Below are positions 7,913 to 17,256 of a stretch of DNA of 64,000 bases, in pieces. Origin of the DNA: Shewanella sp. KT0246 (GTDB taxonomy: Bacteria > Pseudomonadota > Gammaproteobacteria > Enterobacterales > Shewanellaceae). Both the position numbers and the translations under genes were made by a program. The first letter of the stretch is position 1; each line of letters opens with the position of its first letter. The stretch is taken from the NCBI RefSeq assembly GCF_019654955.1, contig NZ_BPEV01000015.1, positions 53,088-117,087 on the forward strand, read 5' to 3'. The notes under the pieces are model-generated. The model ran no database searches. It was not told the origin of the DNA and worked only from the letters and a program-made list of their open reading frames with translations.

Positions 7913-8593
7913 TTACTTAGCTGAATGCAGTAAATCGTGCAATTGATGTAAGTCTTTTACTTCAAACGTGGGGGTAATGCCGTCCGTGGTTTGTTTGCCA
8001 TGGTGGTTAAGCCAGCAAGTATCAATACCTGCATTTACGCCGCCTAGAATATCCGAGTGTAGGTTATCACCCACCATCAATACGGTGTTTTTGTCTGGGT
8101 TACCCATTAACTCGAAGGTGTGCTCAAAAATACTCACATCGGGCTTGGCTTTGCCAAACTGCTCTGAAATCACCACATGTTCAAATGATGCTTTAAAGCC
8201 TGTGCGTTCTAAACGAACATTTTGCAGCTCAGTAAGACCATTGGTAATAATGCCAAGGCTCGCTTTACCTTTAAGGCTTGATACCAATTGTTTAGCACCC
8301 GGCAGTGGCTGACAAATATCAGCCATGGCGGCTAAAAAGTCACTGTTAAGACGCTTTGTGGTTACGCCAAGTTTTTGCGCCCAATGTAAAAAACGTGTGT
8401 GTTGCAGCTCAGCGGCATCGATTAAGCCTTGCTGATAATCTACCCAAAGTTGTTTGTTTACCGACTGATAGAATGCGTAATCAGTAGTATCAAAGTCGAT
8501 ATCAAAACGGGAAAACATTAACTTTAACCCTGCAAAAATATCAAAATCAAACAAGGTTTCGTCGGCGTCAAACAATATCCATTGGTACTTCAT
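7913..8593 (-). CDS. yjjG: YjjG-like pyrimidine 5'-nucleotidase (HAD)
   Basis: 226 residues, the length of E. coli YjjG. HAD motif I is FDADETLFDFD (catalytic Asp 9 and 11), motif II ITNGL, motif III Lys in GKAKPD, and motif IV MVGDNLHSDILGG. YjjG-type enzymes dephosphorylate dUMP, dTMP and non-canonical nucleotides such as 5-fluoro-dUMP, and so clean the nucleotide pool. The C1 cap is alpha-helical (residues 15-90). The ATG at 8593 has AAGGG about eight bases upstream. The next gene upstream on the same strand is 41 bp away, so the two may be co-transcribed. Confidence 0.88.
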   Translation of the reverse strand: MKYQWILFDADETLFDFDIFAGLKLMFSRFDIDFDTTDYAFYQSVNKQLWVDYQQGLIDAAELQHTRFLHWAQKLGVTTKRLNSDFLAAMADICQPLPGAKQLVSSLKGKASLGIITNGLTELQNVRLERTGFKASFEHVVISEQFGKAKPDVSIFEHTFELMGNPDKNTVLMVGDNLHSDILGGVNAGIDTCWLNHHGKQTTDGITPTFEVKDLHQLHDLLHSAK

Positions 8594-8634
8594 TGCTAGC
8601 CCTTATGGGGGTTATATCAAGATACTAAAAAGCG

Positions 8635-9714
8635 TTATTCAAATAGGGTTTTAAGGCTTGATTCTTGCGCCACTAAACTCTTGAATACCGTAAGCTGGTT
8701 AGCTGCTCGGTCTAGGTTATGGCCTTCACGATGGATACCAAAGTACACATCACCGTTTAAGTGGTCGGTTAAAAAGCGCGAACCCAGCATGAGCGCCATG
8801 ACTTTAAGGCCTAACCATAAACTGCGCTTTTCAATTGGCGTTAAAATATCGGCCAATTGCTCGGTATAAGCTTCACACGCGGCGGCAATAATTTCAGGAC
8901 GAGCAACGACTTTATCAAGTGCGGTTGAGTCCTCTTCCTCTGGTGAGCAAAAAGCGCGAACCATGTCACCAAAGTCATACATCAAGTAGCCTTTCATGCA
9001 GGTGTCGATATCTATCACGGCCATGCTCGACATGTCGCGTTTATCAAACAGCATGTTGTTGATTTTGGTGTCATTATGGCAAATACGTAGCGGTAATTGG
9101 CTTTCAACTTTTGCAAGTTCATCAAACAAGCTTTGTTGCGACAAGGCTAATTCGGCCCACTCGCGACAGTCAGCCAGTCTGCCCGATTTGTCATCGGCAA
9201 CCGCTTGCTTAAGCTGCTCTATACGCTGAGGAAGGTTTAAAAAGTTAGGGATAACATCTTCAAGGCTATTGGCATCTAGATCACTTAATGCATGAGCAAA
9301 GTGGCCAAAAGCACTGGCTGCCATTTTAGCTTCATCTTGATTTGTGACCACTTCAATGGTGTGACTGTTAGCCAAATAGCGGATTGCACGCCAAAAGCCT
9401 TTGTCGCCTAAATTGACAGACAAGCGGCCGTCTTTTAACACCACAGGGGAAATCACGTCGAGCTGGTATTCGCCATTATTGGCTTTTTGAATGAGGTGAT
9501 GGCTGACTTTTGCGGCATTGTCGATTAACACTTCTGGCTTAGTAAACACCGTCGTATTAATTTTTTGTAGCACTATGTGGCCTGTTGACCACCTTACTAA
9601 GTAAGTTTGGTTAATATGACCATTGCCTAACGGCGAAACACTCGCATTTTCATCAATAATTCCATACAAAGGCAAAATTGTTTGCCTAATAAACTCAACC
9701 ACCCAACTCTCCAT
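8635..9714 (-). CDS. APH/choline-kinase-fold phosphotransferase (NahK-like)
   Basis: About 359 residues with the aminoglycoside-phosphotransferase fold. It has the start GNGHINQTYLVRW, the ATP-lysine segment IVLQKINT, the catalytic loop RICHNDTKINNMLFD (HxDxxxxN) and the DFG-equivalent VIDIDT, followed by YDFGDMVR. The sequence style is that of N-acetylhexosamine 1-kinase (NahK) and related sugar kinases rather than antibiotic-resistance enzymes, but the substrate cannot be read from sequence. The ATG at 9714 (MESWVVEF) is preferred; an in-frame GTG at 9762 would add 16 residues that look unrelated to the fold. It lies upstream of yjjG on the same strand. Confidence 0.75.
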   Translation of the reverse strand: MESWVVEFIRQTILPLYGIIDENASVSPLGNGHINQTYLVRWSTGHIVLQKINTTVFTKPEVLIDNAAKVSHHLIQKANNGEYQLDVISPVVLKDGRLSVNLGDKGFWRAIRYLANSHTIEVVTNQDEAKMAASAFGHFAHALSDLDANSLEDVIPNFLNLPQRIEQLKQAVADDKSGRLADCREWAELALSQQSLFDELAKVESQLPLRICHNDTKINNMLFDKRDMSSMAVIDIDTCMKGYLMYDFGDMVRAFCSPEEEDSTALDKVVARPEIIAAACEAYTEQLADILTPIEKRSLWLGLKVMALMLGSRFLTDHLNGDVYFGIHREGHNLDRAANQLTVFKSLVAQESSLKTLFE

Positions 9715-9824
9715 ATCTTTTTGTTGCGAGCGAGACAGTTTAATACGATTGATATAAACCACAACACTTACAATGCTAATTTACTGAGTATCGCCCAGTT
9801 TGGCGTAATACTCAGTCGTGAACA

Positions 9825-11072
9825 TCATAATCCTTTGATATATTTTGCAAAGGCTGGCTGACTTGATAGCGTTGCCTGGCTGCCTTTTAAGCTAAAGTTA
9901 TAACCACAAAGCTTAAAGCTGCCCCGCATGGCCACATTATTGATAATTTGATTGTTATCTAGTGGTGAGAACCTCGCCTCTGTGCCACTGTCAGCCATTA
10001 AATCGACCTGCATTGGGCGGAATTTGCTGCCATCGTTAAAAGTCAGTTCAGCGCAGCGTTTGTCACCTTTGGCGGTGTCTAAACGCCAAATAGGCTGGGC
10101 ATCGCCTTCATCACCTAACCAACGAAGCACTAATACATCTTGCTGGAGTATCAGCCAAAAACCATCTGGCAGTTTAACCCTTGCGGTTTCGTTAATAGTT
10201 TCTGGTTGGGCTATTGGCGCGATTTCGACAGGTTCCTGCTCTACTTCACCACCTGTAAATAACAGGCTAATGAGGTAAATAAACAAGGTAATGGCTAATA
10301 CGATGCCTAAACCTTTAGCCACCATCAGCAATACTTTTTGATTGCTTTGGGCCCAAATAAGCCAAGACTTTAATAGTTCCGATAACGAACCTGACTCTAA
10401 CGCACCGCGATCGACCCGATATGTGGGTTTATCATCGGCGGCATAATGTGACTCACCATCTTGCTGACTTTGGCCTAAATGGTTAACTTTTGAGTGGTTA
10501 GCAGAGTTATCTGACTCTTCTCTATAAACGGTTTCTTGCTGATATCCCGGCTCAAAATTTTGTTCGTATGTTTGCGCTTCATCAAATTCAGCATCAAAGT
10601 GTTGATGACTATGCCCAGACTCGCCAATGGTTGGCTCTCGTCTGCGACGCGCTTGTCCTGAGGCCTCACCTGCTTTTATGTGCGGGCCGTTATAACCCAT
10701 CACATAAATGGTTTTACGTTGATTAGTTTTTGGGGCAGGAAGCCACGCAAAACCAGCACTCACAATCGCGGCAAGTATAAATAAAATGCTAGTGACAACG
10801 GCAGGAAAGCTTAAGCTCAACGATAAACTGAATAGCAATAATAAGGTTAACGGGATAGCAATTATCGAGTTTGGTTTTGCAGCGTCTTTAACACGGCGCA
10901 AGCTGCTCAAACCACAAATAGGCAAAGCTATCACTGCTGCAATTAAGGTCACAGCGCTGTTTGAAAATAATAGCGCGAAGATCAATACAAAAGCTAAGCA
11001 GCTTAATTGAATGGCTAAGGCTCTGAGGCCGTTATCTCGACCTTGACGACAAAATAAGGATGCGAATGACAC
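9825..11072 (-). CDS. Hypothetical membrane protein, Shewanella-type
   Basis: 415 residues, no family recognised. The N-terminus holds about four hydrophobic helices (residues 18-110, with AFVLIFALLF, IIAIPLTLLLLFSLSLSLS and VTSILFILAAIVSAGFAW). A long polar, low-complexity linker follows (about 125-245, rich in Q, E, H, D, S), then one more membrane helix (KGLGIVLAITLFIYLISLLF, near 258-277) and a compact C-terminal domain of about 125 residues with two cysteines. The GTG at 11072 is used with AGGA nine bases upstream. The layout suggests an inner-membrane protein with a cytoplasmic linker and a periplasmic C-terminal domain. Function unknown. Confidence 0.7.
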   Translation of the reverse strand: MSFASLFCRQGRDNGLRALAIQLSCLAFVLIFALLFSNSAVTLIAAVIALPICGLSSLRRVKDAAKPNSIIAIPLTLLLLFSLSLSLSFPAVVTSILFILAAIVSAGFAWLPAPKTNQRKTIYVMGYNGPHIKAGEASGQARRRREPTIGESGHSHQHFDAEFDEAQTYEQNFEPGYQQETVYREESDNSANHSKVNHLGQSQQDGESHYAADDKPTYRVDRGALESGSLSELLKSWLIWAQSNQKVLLMVAKGLGIVLAITLFIYLISLLFTGGEVEQEPVEIAPIAQPETINETARVKLPDGFWLILQQDVLVLRWLGDEGDAQPIWRLDTAKGDKRCAELTFNDGSKFRPMQVDLMADSGTEARFSPLDNNQIINNVAMRGSFKLCGYNFSLKGSQATLSSQPAFAKYIKGL

Positions 11073-11414
11073 GAGAAATCCTAATATCTAAAAAATGATC
11101 TGTTGGCAGACTAAACAATTTCACCGCTAAAGTCAGTGAAACCAAGTAAAAATGGCCTAAAATAATTCTAAAAATATCAATTTGGTGCTAAATCACCTCG
11201 AAAGCACAGCCAGTCAGCTTTTCAATTAAGGTTAATTTCAGCCTACAGCGCCCTGAAGCTAACGCTGCAAAGGCCTTTGATAACTATTAACCACAATAAT
11301 CGACTAACTGTTCAAGTGTAGATTTGTGCACTTTTATCCATCACAAATCTCGCAAATTGCATCGCTTTGAGTATAATACTCGCCCTGATAAATAATCTGG
11401 TTGGAAATTGCACT
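11073..11414. other. 342-bp intergenic region with the gmk promoter
   Basis: The region lies between the divergent membrane-protein gene and gmk. A good -10 hexamer TATAAT at 11372-11377 lies 37 bp before the gmk ATG, but no convincing -35 is found 16-18 bp upstream. Nothing else recognisable. Confidence 0.4.
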
Positions 11415-12038
11415 ATGAGCGCTCGTGGAAATCTATTTATTGTGTCAGCCCCAAGTGGCGCCGGTAAATCTTCACTTATCTCTGCTTTACTAAAAGATAA
11501 GCCAAGCGACATGCAAGTGTCTGTGTCACACACCACCCGTCAACCGCGCCCAGGTGAAGTTAATGGTCAACATTACCACTTTGTGTCAGTTGAAGAGTTC
11601 AAAGCATTAATCGCTGATGAGGCTTTTTTTGAGTGGGCTGAAGTGTTTGGCAACTATTACGGCACATCCCGCACGGTTATTGAACAAACATTGGCAAATG
11701 GTATTGATGTATTTTTAGATATTGATTGGCAAGGCGCCGAGCAAGTCAAAAAAGTCATGCCTGAAGCTATTGGGGTATTTATTTTACCTCCTTCGAGAGC
11801 TGAGCTTGAACGCCGCCTAACTGGCCGTGGTCAAGACAGCCAAGACGTGATTGATGGACGTATGGCTGAGGCTGTATCTGAAATGTCACACTATAAAGAT
11901 GCAGATTATATTATTGTAAATGATGATTTTGATGTCGCTTTAGGCGATCTTTGCGCGATCATTCGCAGTCAAAGATCAACCTGTGCTAGTCAGATCCATA
12001 CTCACAATGATATGATTAACGATCTGTTGGCAGATTAA
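11415..12038 (+). CDS. gmk: Guanylate kinase
   Basis: 207 residues, the usual length. Gmk phosphorylates GMP to GDP with ATP in the cytoplasm. The P-loop is [11 protein letters not shown] (residues 11-21); GMP-binding elements are [19 protein letters not shown] and [13 protein letters not shown]; the lid carries [17 protein letters not shown]. The ATG at 11415 is chosen because [15 protein letters not shown] is the canonical beginning, although the frame is open upstream. rpoZ follows after 60 bp and spoT after that, the conserved gmk-rpoZ-spoT order, which ties guanylate supply and ppGpp control together. Confidence 0.97.
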   Translation: MSARGNLFIVSAPSGAGKSSLISALLKDKPSDMQVSVSHTTRQPRPGEVNGQHYHFVSVEEFKALIADEAFFEWAEVFGNYYGTSRTVIEQTLANGIDVFLDIDWQGAEQVKKVMPEAIGVFILPPSRAELERRLTGRGQDSQDVIDGRMAEAVSEMSHYKDADYIIVNDDFDVALGDLCAIIRSQRSTCASQIHTHNDMINDLLAD

Positions 12039-12098
12039 TTGTCATAGTGTACAATTTTGCGTCATTTTTTCCCATATATAACACTGGAGTTTCACCAC

Positions 12099-12377
12099 AT
12101 GGCTCGCGTAACTGTAGAAGACGCCGTAGAACAAATCGGCAACCGTTTTGATATGATCCTGGTTGCAGCGCGTCGTGCACGCCAAATCGCTGTGCAAGGT
12201 AAAGACCCAATGGTTGAAGAGATGAATGATAAGCCAACGGTTATCGCTTTACGCGAAATCGAATTAGGCTTAGTCACCTCTAACACTTTAGATGCTGATG
12301 AGCGTCAAACTGTTCGTGAACGCGAAGCCGCTGAAATTGCCGCTGTTGCAGCAATTGCCGAAGGCCGTTCACTTTAA
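12099..12377 (+). CDS. rpoZ: RNA polymerase omega subunit
   Basis: 92 residues, beginning [29 protein letters not shown], the near-invariant omega N-terminus, with [11 protein letters not shown] in the middle and an alanine/glutamate-rich tail. Omega helps fold and hold the beta' subunit and forms part of ppGpp site 1. The ATG at 12099 has CTGGAG seven bases upstream; an in-frame ATG at 12057 is not used. spoT starts 13 bp downstream, so the genes are one transcript. Confidence 0.97.
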   Translation: MARVTVEDAVEQIGNRFDMILVAARRARQIAVQGKDPMVEEMNDKPTVIALREIELGLVTSNTLDADERQTVREREAAEIAAVAAIAEGRSL

Positions 12378-12390
12378 GGAGTAGCGCCAC

Positions 12391-14505
12391 TTGTATCTGT
12401 TTGAAGGTCTTAAGGAGTCTGCGTCAGGGTATTTAGAACCCGCGCAAGTAGAATTACTCAAGCAGGCGTACATTGTTGCGCGTGATGCCCATGAAGGGCA
12501 AATGCGCACAAGTGGCGAACCTTATATTACCCATCCCGTTGCGGTAGCCCGCATCGTGGCTGACATGCGTCTTGATCACGAGACATTAATGGCAGCCCTG
12601 CTTCATGACACCATCGAAGACACCCCTGTTACCAAAGAAGAACTCACTGAGTTATTTGGTGTAACTGTGGCTGAACTTGTTGAAGGCGTGTCAAAACTCG
12701 ACAAAATTAAGTTCCGCGATAAAAAAGAAGCCCAAGCAGAAAACTTCCGCAAGATGATGATGGCAATGACGCAGGATATCCGCGTTATTTTAATCAAGCT
12801 TGCAGACAGAACGCATAACATGCGTACTTTGGGTGCATTACGTCCTGACAAGCGTCGTCGTATTGCTCGCGAAACCTTAGAAATTTACGCACCGATCGCC
12901 AACCGTCTTGGTATTCATAATATCAAAAGCGAGTTAGAGGATTTAGGTTTCCAAGCCTATTATCCAATGCGTTACCGTGTGCTAAAAGAAGTCGTTAAAG
13001 CAGCCCGTGGTAATAGAAAAGAACTAATTAACAGTATTGAAGGTGCTATTACGACTCGTCTTGAAGATGCCGGCATTAAAGGCACAGTCAAAGGTCGTGA
13101 GAAAAACCTTTATTCCATCTATCGTAAGATGAGCAATAAAGAGCTGCAGTTTCAAGAAGTCATGGATATCTATGCGTTCAGAGTCATGGTCGACTCTATT
13201 GATACCTGTTACCGCGTATTAGGTGCCATGCATGGTCTTTATAAGCCACATCCTGGCCGTTTTAAAGATTATATCGCGATACCAAAAGCCAATGGTTACC
13301 AATCATTGCATACCTCATTATTTGGCCCTCATGCGGTTCCAGTTGAAGTACAAATTCGTACTGAAGAAATGGATCTGATGGCGGACAAAGGGGTTGCGGC
13401 TCATTGGATGTATAAGAGCGGCACCAGTAGTTCGCAACAAAGTACCACTCAAATTCGCGCCCATAAGTGGATGCAAAGCCTACTTGAACTTCAGCAAAGT
13501 GCTAGTAGCTCGTTTGAGTTTGTGGAAAACGTTAAAACCGAACTCTTCCCTGAAGAAATTTACGTGTTTACCCCTGAAGGCCGCATTTTAGAGTTACCCG
13601 TTAACTCAACTGCAGTCGATTTTGCTTACGAAGTGCATACCGATGTAGGTAATACCTGTGTTGGCGCACGTGTAAATCGTCAAGCTTACCCGTTAAGCCA
13701 GCCATTAATCTCCGGTCAAACTGTTGAGATTATTACCGCTAAAGGCGCTCGCCCGAATGCGGCGTGGCTAAACTTTGTGGTAACCGGTAAAGCCCGTGGC
13801 AAAATACGTCAGGTATTAAAGAGCTTAACCAGTGACGATGCTGTAGCACTAGGTAAACGCCTATTGAATCACGCCTTGGGTGAAACCAAGCTTGATAGCA
13901 TAGATCCTGAGCAGCTCAATAAAGTGATTTCAGAAACCAAGCATGACGACTTAGCGTCATTGCTGGCTGATATCGGTTTAGGCAACGCCATGAGCATTGT
14001 GATTGCTCAGCGTTTGTTAGGTCAAAAACTGACGACCACCAATAAAGATGACGACACGGAAGAGCACTTGATGCCGATTCGTGGCGCTGAAGGGATGTTA
14101 GTGACCTTTGCTAACTGTTGTCGCCCTATTCCAGGTGATGCGGTTGTTGCTCATGTCAGCCCAGGCAAAGGCTTAGTGGTCCATATGGAAAACTGTGCCA
14201 ATATCCGTGGTTATCAAGGCGAGCCAGACAAGTATATTCCTGTTCATTGGGATAACGTTGAAGGCGAAACTTACCAAGCTAATCTGCGTGTTGAGATTGT
14301 GAATCATCAAGGCGCACTGGCTAAAATCACCAATATCATCGCAGCTGCAGGCTCAAATATTCATAACTTGAGCACTGAAGAACGCGATGGCCGCGTGTAC
14401 TTAATCAACCTTCGAATTTCGGTCGACGACCGTGTTCACCTCGCCAATGTGATGCGCCGAATTCGCGTATTACCGGAAGTCTTGCGTACCTCACGTAATC
14501 GCTAG
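12391..14505 (+). CDS. spoT: Bifunctional (p)ppGpp synthetase/hydrolase SpoT
   Basis: 704 residues, closely following E. coli SpoT. The order is: HD hydrolase domain with THPVAVARIVADM and LLHDTIEDTP (HD and ED pairs, about 47-80); synthetase domain with KANGYQSLHTSLFG and EVQIRTEEMD (about 290-330); TGS domain with EEIYVFTPEGRILELP (about 389-404) and PLSQPLISGQTVEI; a helical/zinc-finger-like region with ANCCRPIPGD; and a C-terminal ACT domain (from about 630). SpoT degrades ppGpp and weakly makes it in response to carbon, iron and fatty-acid stress. The TTG start at 12391 (MYLFEGLKESA) matches the family start and follows AAGGAG. E. coli's downstream trmH is absent; ridA follows instead. 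Confidence 0.97.
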   Translation: MYLFEGLKESASGYLEPAQVELLKQAYIVARDAHEGQMRTSGEPYITHPVAVARIVADMRLDHETLMAALLHDTIEDTPVTKEELTELFGVTVAELVEGVSKLDKIKFRDKKEAQAENFRKMMMAMTQDIRVILIKLADRTHNMRTLGALRPDKRRRIARETLEIYAPIANRLGIHNIKSELEDLGFQAYYPMRYRVLKEVVKAARGNRKELINSIEGAITTRLEDAGIKGTVKGREKNLYSIYRKMSNKELQFQEVMDIYAFRVMVDSIDTCYRVLGAMHGLYKPHPGRFKDYIAIPKANGYQSLHTSLFGPHAVPVEVQIRTEEMDLMADKGVAAHWMYKSGTSSSQQSTTQIRAHKWMQSLLELQQSASSSFEFVENVKTELFPEEIYVFTPEGRILELPVNSTAVDFAYEVHTDVGNTCVGARVNRQAYPLSQPLISGQTVEIITAKGARPNAAWLNFVVTGKARGKIRQVLKSLTSDDAVALGKRLLNHALGETKLDSIDPEQLNKVISETKHDDLASLLADIGLGNAMSIVIAQRLLGQKLTTTNKDDDTEEHLMPIRGAEGMLVTFANCCRPIPGDAVVAHVSPGKGLVVHMENCANIRGYQGEPDKYIPVHWDNVEGETYQANLRVEIVNHQGALAKITNIIAAAGSNIHNLSTEERDGRVYLINLRISVDDRVHLANVMRRIRVLPEVLRTSRNR

Positions 14506-14526
14506 TAAGATTGCTAATCTAACTTT

Positions 14527-14565
14527 CCTAAGCTGAATCACTCTAACTTAATGAGGCAGCTTAGG
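14527..14565 (+). terminator. Possible terminator after spoT
   Basis: CCTAAGCTG and CAGCTTAGG are exact complements with a 21-base loop, followed by the weak T-rich TTTGCTT. The stem is good but the tail is poor, so it may only partly separate spoT from ridA. Confidence 0.4.
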
Positions 14566-14617
14566 TTTGCTTGCATCTTAATTTTATTTCGTAGGTTTTA
14601 ATTTCGCAGAGGGCGTC

Positions 14618-15001
14618 ATGGCAGAAAAAATCATTATCGCAACCGATAAAGCTCCACAAGCAATTGGCACATATTCTCAAGCTGTAAAAGTAGGTAGCAC
14701 TGTTTACCTATCGGGCCAAATTCCACTCGTACCTAGCACCATGCAAATGGTTAGCGATGACTTCTCTGAGCAAGTGGTTCAAGTTTTTGAAAACTTAACC
14801 GCTGTTACTGAAGCTGCCGGCGGCACTATGGCTGATATCGTTAAGCTTAATATCTTCCTAACTGACTTATCGCACTTTGCCACCGTGAATGAAATTATGT
14901 CTCGTTACTTCACTCAACCTTACCCTGCACGAGCTGCAATTGGCGTAAAACAACTGCCAAAAGACTCTTTAGTAGAAATGGATGGAATAATGGAGATCTA
15001 G
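14618..15001 (+). CDS. ridA: RidA family 2-iminoacid deaminase
   Basis: 127 residues, the standard RidA/YjgF length. It hydrolyses reactive 2-aminoacrylate and other imines made by PLP enzymes such as threonine dehydratase. Visible family signatures are [36 protein letters not shown] and the active-site region [21 protein letters not shown], which holds the substrate-binding arginine and the conserved glutamate. The ATG at 14618 has GCAGAGGG upstream. It lies 112 bp after spoT, the order common in Shewanella and other gammaproteobacteria, and ends at a strong terminator. Confidence 0.96.
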   Translation: MAEKIIIATDKAPQAIGTYSQAVKVGSTVYLSGQIPLVPSTMQMVSDDFSEQVVQVFENLTAVTEAAGGTMADIVKLNIFLTDLSHFATVNEIMSRYFTQPYPARAAIGVKQLPKDSLVEMDGIMEI

Positions 15002-15026
15002 GTCACAAACCGAACTTTCCACTACA

Positions 15027-15050
15027 GGGCGCCTATTGGCGCCCTTTTTA
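15027..15050 (+). terminator. Intrinsic terminator after ridA
   Basis: GGGCGCC-TATT-GGCGCCC followed by TTTTT. A compact GC stem with a U-tail, 25 bp after the ridA stop. Confidence 0.92.
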
Positions 15051-15398
15051 TTAGAGTCATTACTCGATATTAGTTCACTTTTCAGCAAAACCTGCTAGTT
15101 TATTAGTCGTAATTGCCTAAATTTTATAGGTTATCGTTTGCGCGGGTATCTTTATAAAGCCATACTGATACCAATCGTATTTAAAATCTTATCGTTCATT
15201 GGGGGCTAATCAAGGTGCGTTTTTTAGTTTGAGCATTCAGAAGTTGTTATTCGCTTTTGCTGCATAAAACTAATTTATAGCGGATTTAGACTGGTCTGAA
15301 CTGATTAAATATTCAATACGATTACAATAGATTATTGCGTTAATGACATTGAAATATGTACGTCCTACATTAAAACAAAAACGAACACGGAATTGTCG
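15051..15398. other. 348-bp intergenic region before the acyl-CoA synthetase
   Basis: AT-rich, with no open frame of note and no tRNA-like fold seen. It presumably carries the promoter of the synthetase gene, but no convincing -35/-10 pair or known fatty-acid regulator site could be assigned by eye. Confidence 0.3.
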
Positions 15399-17054
15399 AT
15401 GGAAAATCTAATGAAAACACCAGTAGAAATGTTATCGCACTGGGTTGAGACTCAAGGCGACGAAGTATACTTACGCCAACCTATAAACGGTCAGTATGTT
15501 GACTTTACATGGCGTGAAGTACAACAAAAAGTACAGCAAGTAGCTGGCGCATTACGCCACCTAGGCCTAGAACCTGGCGATAAAATCGCTGTACTTTCAA
15601 AAAACTGTGCTGAGTGGTTTATTACTGACTTAGCCTTAATGCATGGCGGCTATATTAGCGTGCCTATTTACCCAACCGCTAACGCTGAAACGATTCGTTA
15701 TGTACTAGAACATAGCGGCGCGAAAGCTATTTTTACGGGTAAACTCGATTACTGGGCCGATCAAGAAGCTGGTGTTGGCGGCGAAATTTTACGTATTTCG
15801 ATGCCTTATGAAACGATGCCTTCTCAGTATCACTGGGATAAGTTCCTTGAGTTAGGCACGCCGTTAGTTGATGCACCTACGCCAACCGCAGAACAAATGA
15901 TGACCCTGATTTATACCTCAGGTTCAACAGGCAAACCAAAAGGCGCAATGCAAACTTTTGGCAGTTATGGTTGGACGTGTGAAGCCGTGGTTCGCGACTT
16001 AAAAACAACCACATCTGACAGATTAATTTCATACCTGCCTTTAGCACACATTACTGAACGCGTGGCGATTCAGGGCTCTTCATTTTATTCAGGTTCTTCT
16101 GTGGCGTTTGTTGAAAGCCTCGACTCGTTTGTTGCTGATGTTCAGCGCTGCCGACCGACGGTATTTTTCTCAGTGCCACGCTTATGGACTCTGTTTCAGC
16201 TCAATATTATTAATAAAGCGGGCGAAGCAAAATTGGATTTCTTACTTAAAATCCCAGTTATTAGCAGCTTAGTAAAACGTAAAATCCAAAAAGGATTGGG
16301 TCTTGAGCATTGTCGCTTATTGGGTTCAGGTTCTGCGCCAATTCCACCGACTCAATTAGAGTGGTACAACAGAATAGGCATGAACATCTCTGAAGCTTGG
16401 GGCATGACCGAAAACTGTGCTTATTCCATTATTAACTTCCCGTTCGACGCTAGCAAAATAGGCACCGTTGGCCGCCCTGTAGAAGGTTGCCAAGTGCGCC
16501 GTACTGACGACGGTGAGCTAATGGTGAAAAGCCCTGGTTTAATGACGGGTTATTACAAGCAAGAAGAAGCCACTAAAGCCTGTTTTGACGAAGATGGTTT
16601 TTTCCACACTGGTGATTTGTGTGAAATCGATGAAGATGGCTACATTTCAATTACTGGCCGCGTTAAAGATAATTTTAAAACCTCAAAAGGTAAGTACGTA
16701 GCGCCAGTGCCAATTGAGCGTAAGTTAGCGCAGGATTCTCACATTGAATTATTGTGTGTCATTGGTTCAGGTTTACCGCATCCAGTAGCCTTAGTGCAGT
16801 TATCTGAAGGTTCAGCCCTTCAGCCTCGCGAAGAAGTGCGTTCGTCGCTCAAGGCAACGCTTGATAGCATTAACCCTAACCTTGAATCACATGAACATGT
16901 AGACGCGGTTTTGGTTGTTAAAGAACCATGGACTGTCGAAAATGATGCACTAACGCCGACTTTAAAAATTAAGCGACATGTGCTTGAAAAGCAGTTTAGT
17001 GCCAAAGTTGATGGTGTACGCGGCGCTAAAGTGGTCTGGGAAGATGAGCTTTAA
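15399..17054 (+). CDS. Long-chain acyl-CoA synthetase-like AMP-binding protein
   Basis: 551 residues of the ANL superfamily, resembling FAA1-type long-chain acyl-CoA ligases. The P-loop-like A3 motif is LIYTSGSTGKPKGAM. Further core motifs are ISYLPLAHITER, EAWGMTENC, GRPVEGCQVR, HTGDLCEIDEDGYISITGRVKD and the C-terminal lysine region SKGKYVAPVPIE. It should activate a fatty acid to acyl-AMP and then acyl-CoA at the inner membrane face. The ATG at 15399 (MENLMKTP) is chosen with CACGGA at a good distance; a TTG two codons upstream also opens the frame. Monocistronic, with a terminator behind. The chain-length preference is not visible. Confidence 0.88.
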   Translation: MENLMKTPVEMLSHWVETQGDEVYLRQPINGQYVDFTWREVQQKVQQVAGALRHLGLEPGDKIAVLSKNCAEWFITDLALMHGGYISVPIYPTANAETIRYVLEHSGAKAIFTGKLDYWADQEAGVGGEILRISMPYETMPSQYHWDKFLELGTPLVDAPTPTAEQMMTLIYTSGSTGKPKGAMQTFGSYGWTCEAVVRDLKTTTSDRLISYLPLAHITERVAIQGSSFYSGSSVAFVESLDSFVADVQRCRPTVFFSVPRLWTLFQLNIINKAGEAKLDFLLKIPVISSLVKRKIQKGLGLEHCRLLGSGSAPIPPTQLEWYNRIGMNISEAWGMTENCAYSIINFPFDASKIGTVGRPVEGCQVRRTDDGELMVKSPGLMTGYYKQEEATKACFDEDGFFHTGDLCEIDEDGYISITGRVKDNFKTSKGKYVAPVPIERKLAQDSHIELLCVIGSGLPHPVALVQLSEGSALQPREEVRSSLKATLDSINPNLESHEHVDAVLVVKEPWTVENDALTPTLKIKRHVLEKQFSAKVDGVRGAKVVWEDEL

Positions 17055-17095
17055 CTTAGCAACACTTGCTCGTTGAACTAAATAAATATCAGTTT

Positions 17096-17122
17096 AAAGC
17101 ACACTTTCGAGTGTGCTTTTTC
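17096..17122 (+). terminator. Intrinsic terminator after the acyl-CoA synthetase
   Basis: AAAGCACAC-TTTCGA-GTGTGCTTTTTC, a stem with a U-tail. Confidence 0.92.
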
Positions 17123-17256
17123 TTGATGTTAATGTCTCAGCACGAGTGATGACTAAACAAAAGTTAACCATCAACAAGCAAATTTAAATTGCGCAAAAAT
17201 AAAAAGTCTCTATGCTTGCCATCCTTTTCGATTTAACCCATTTGTGAGCGTTGATC

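Noticed and set aside
15051..15398. Possible small RNA or riboswitch in the gap after ridA
   Set aside because: No conserved fold or known aptamer pattern was recognised; only AT-rich DNA.
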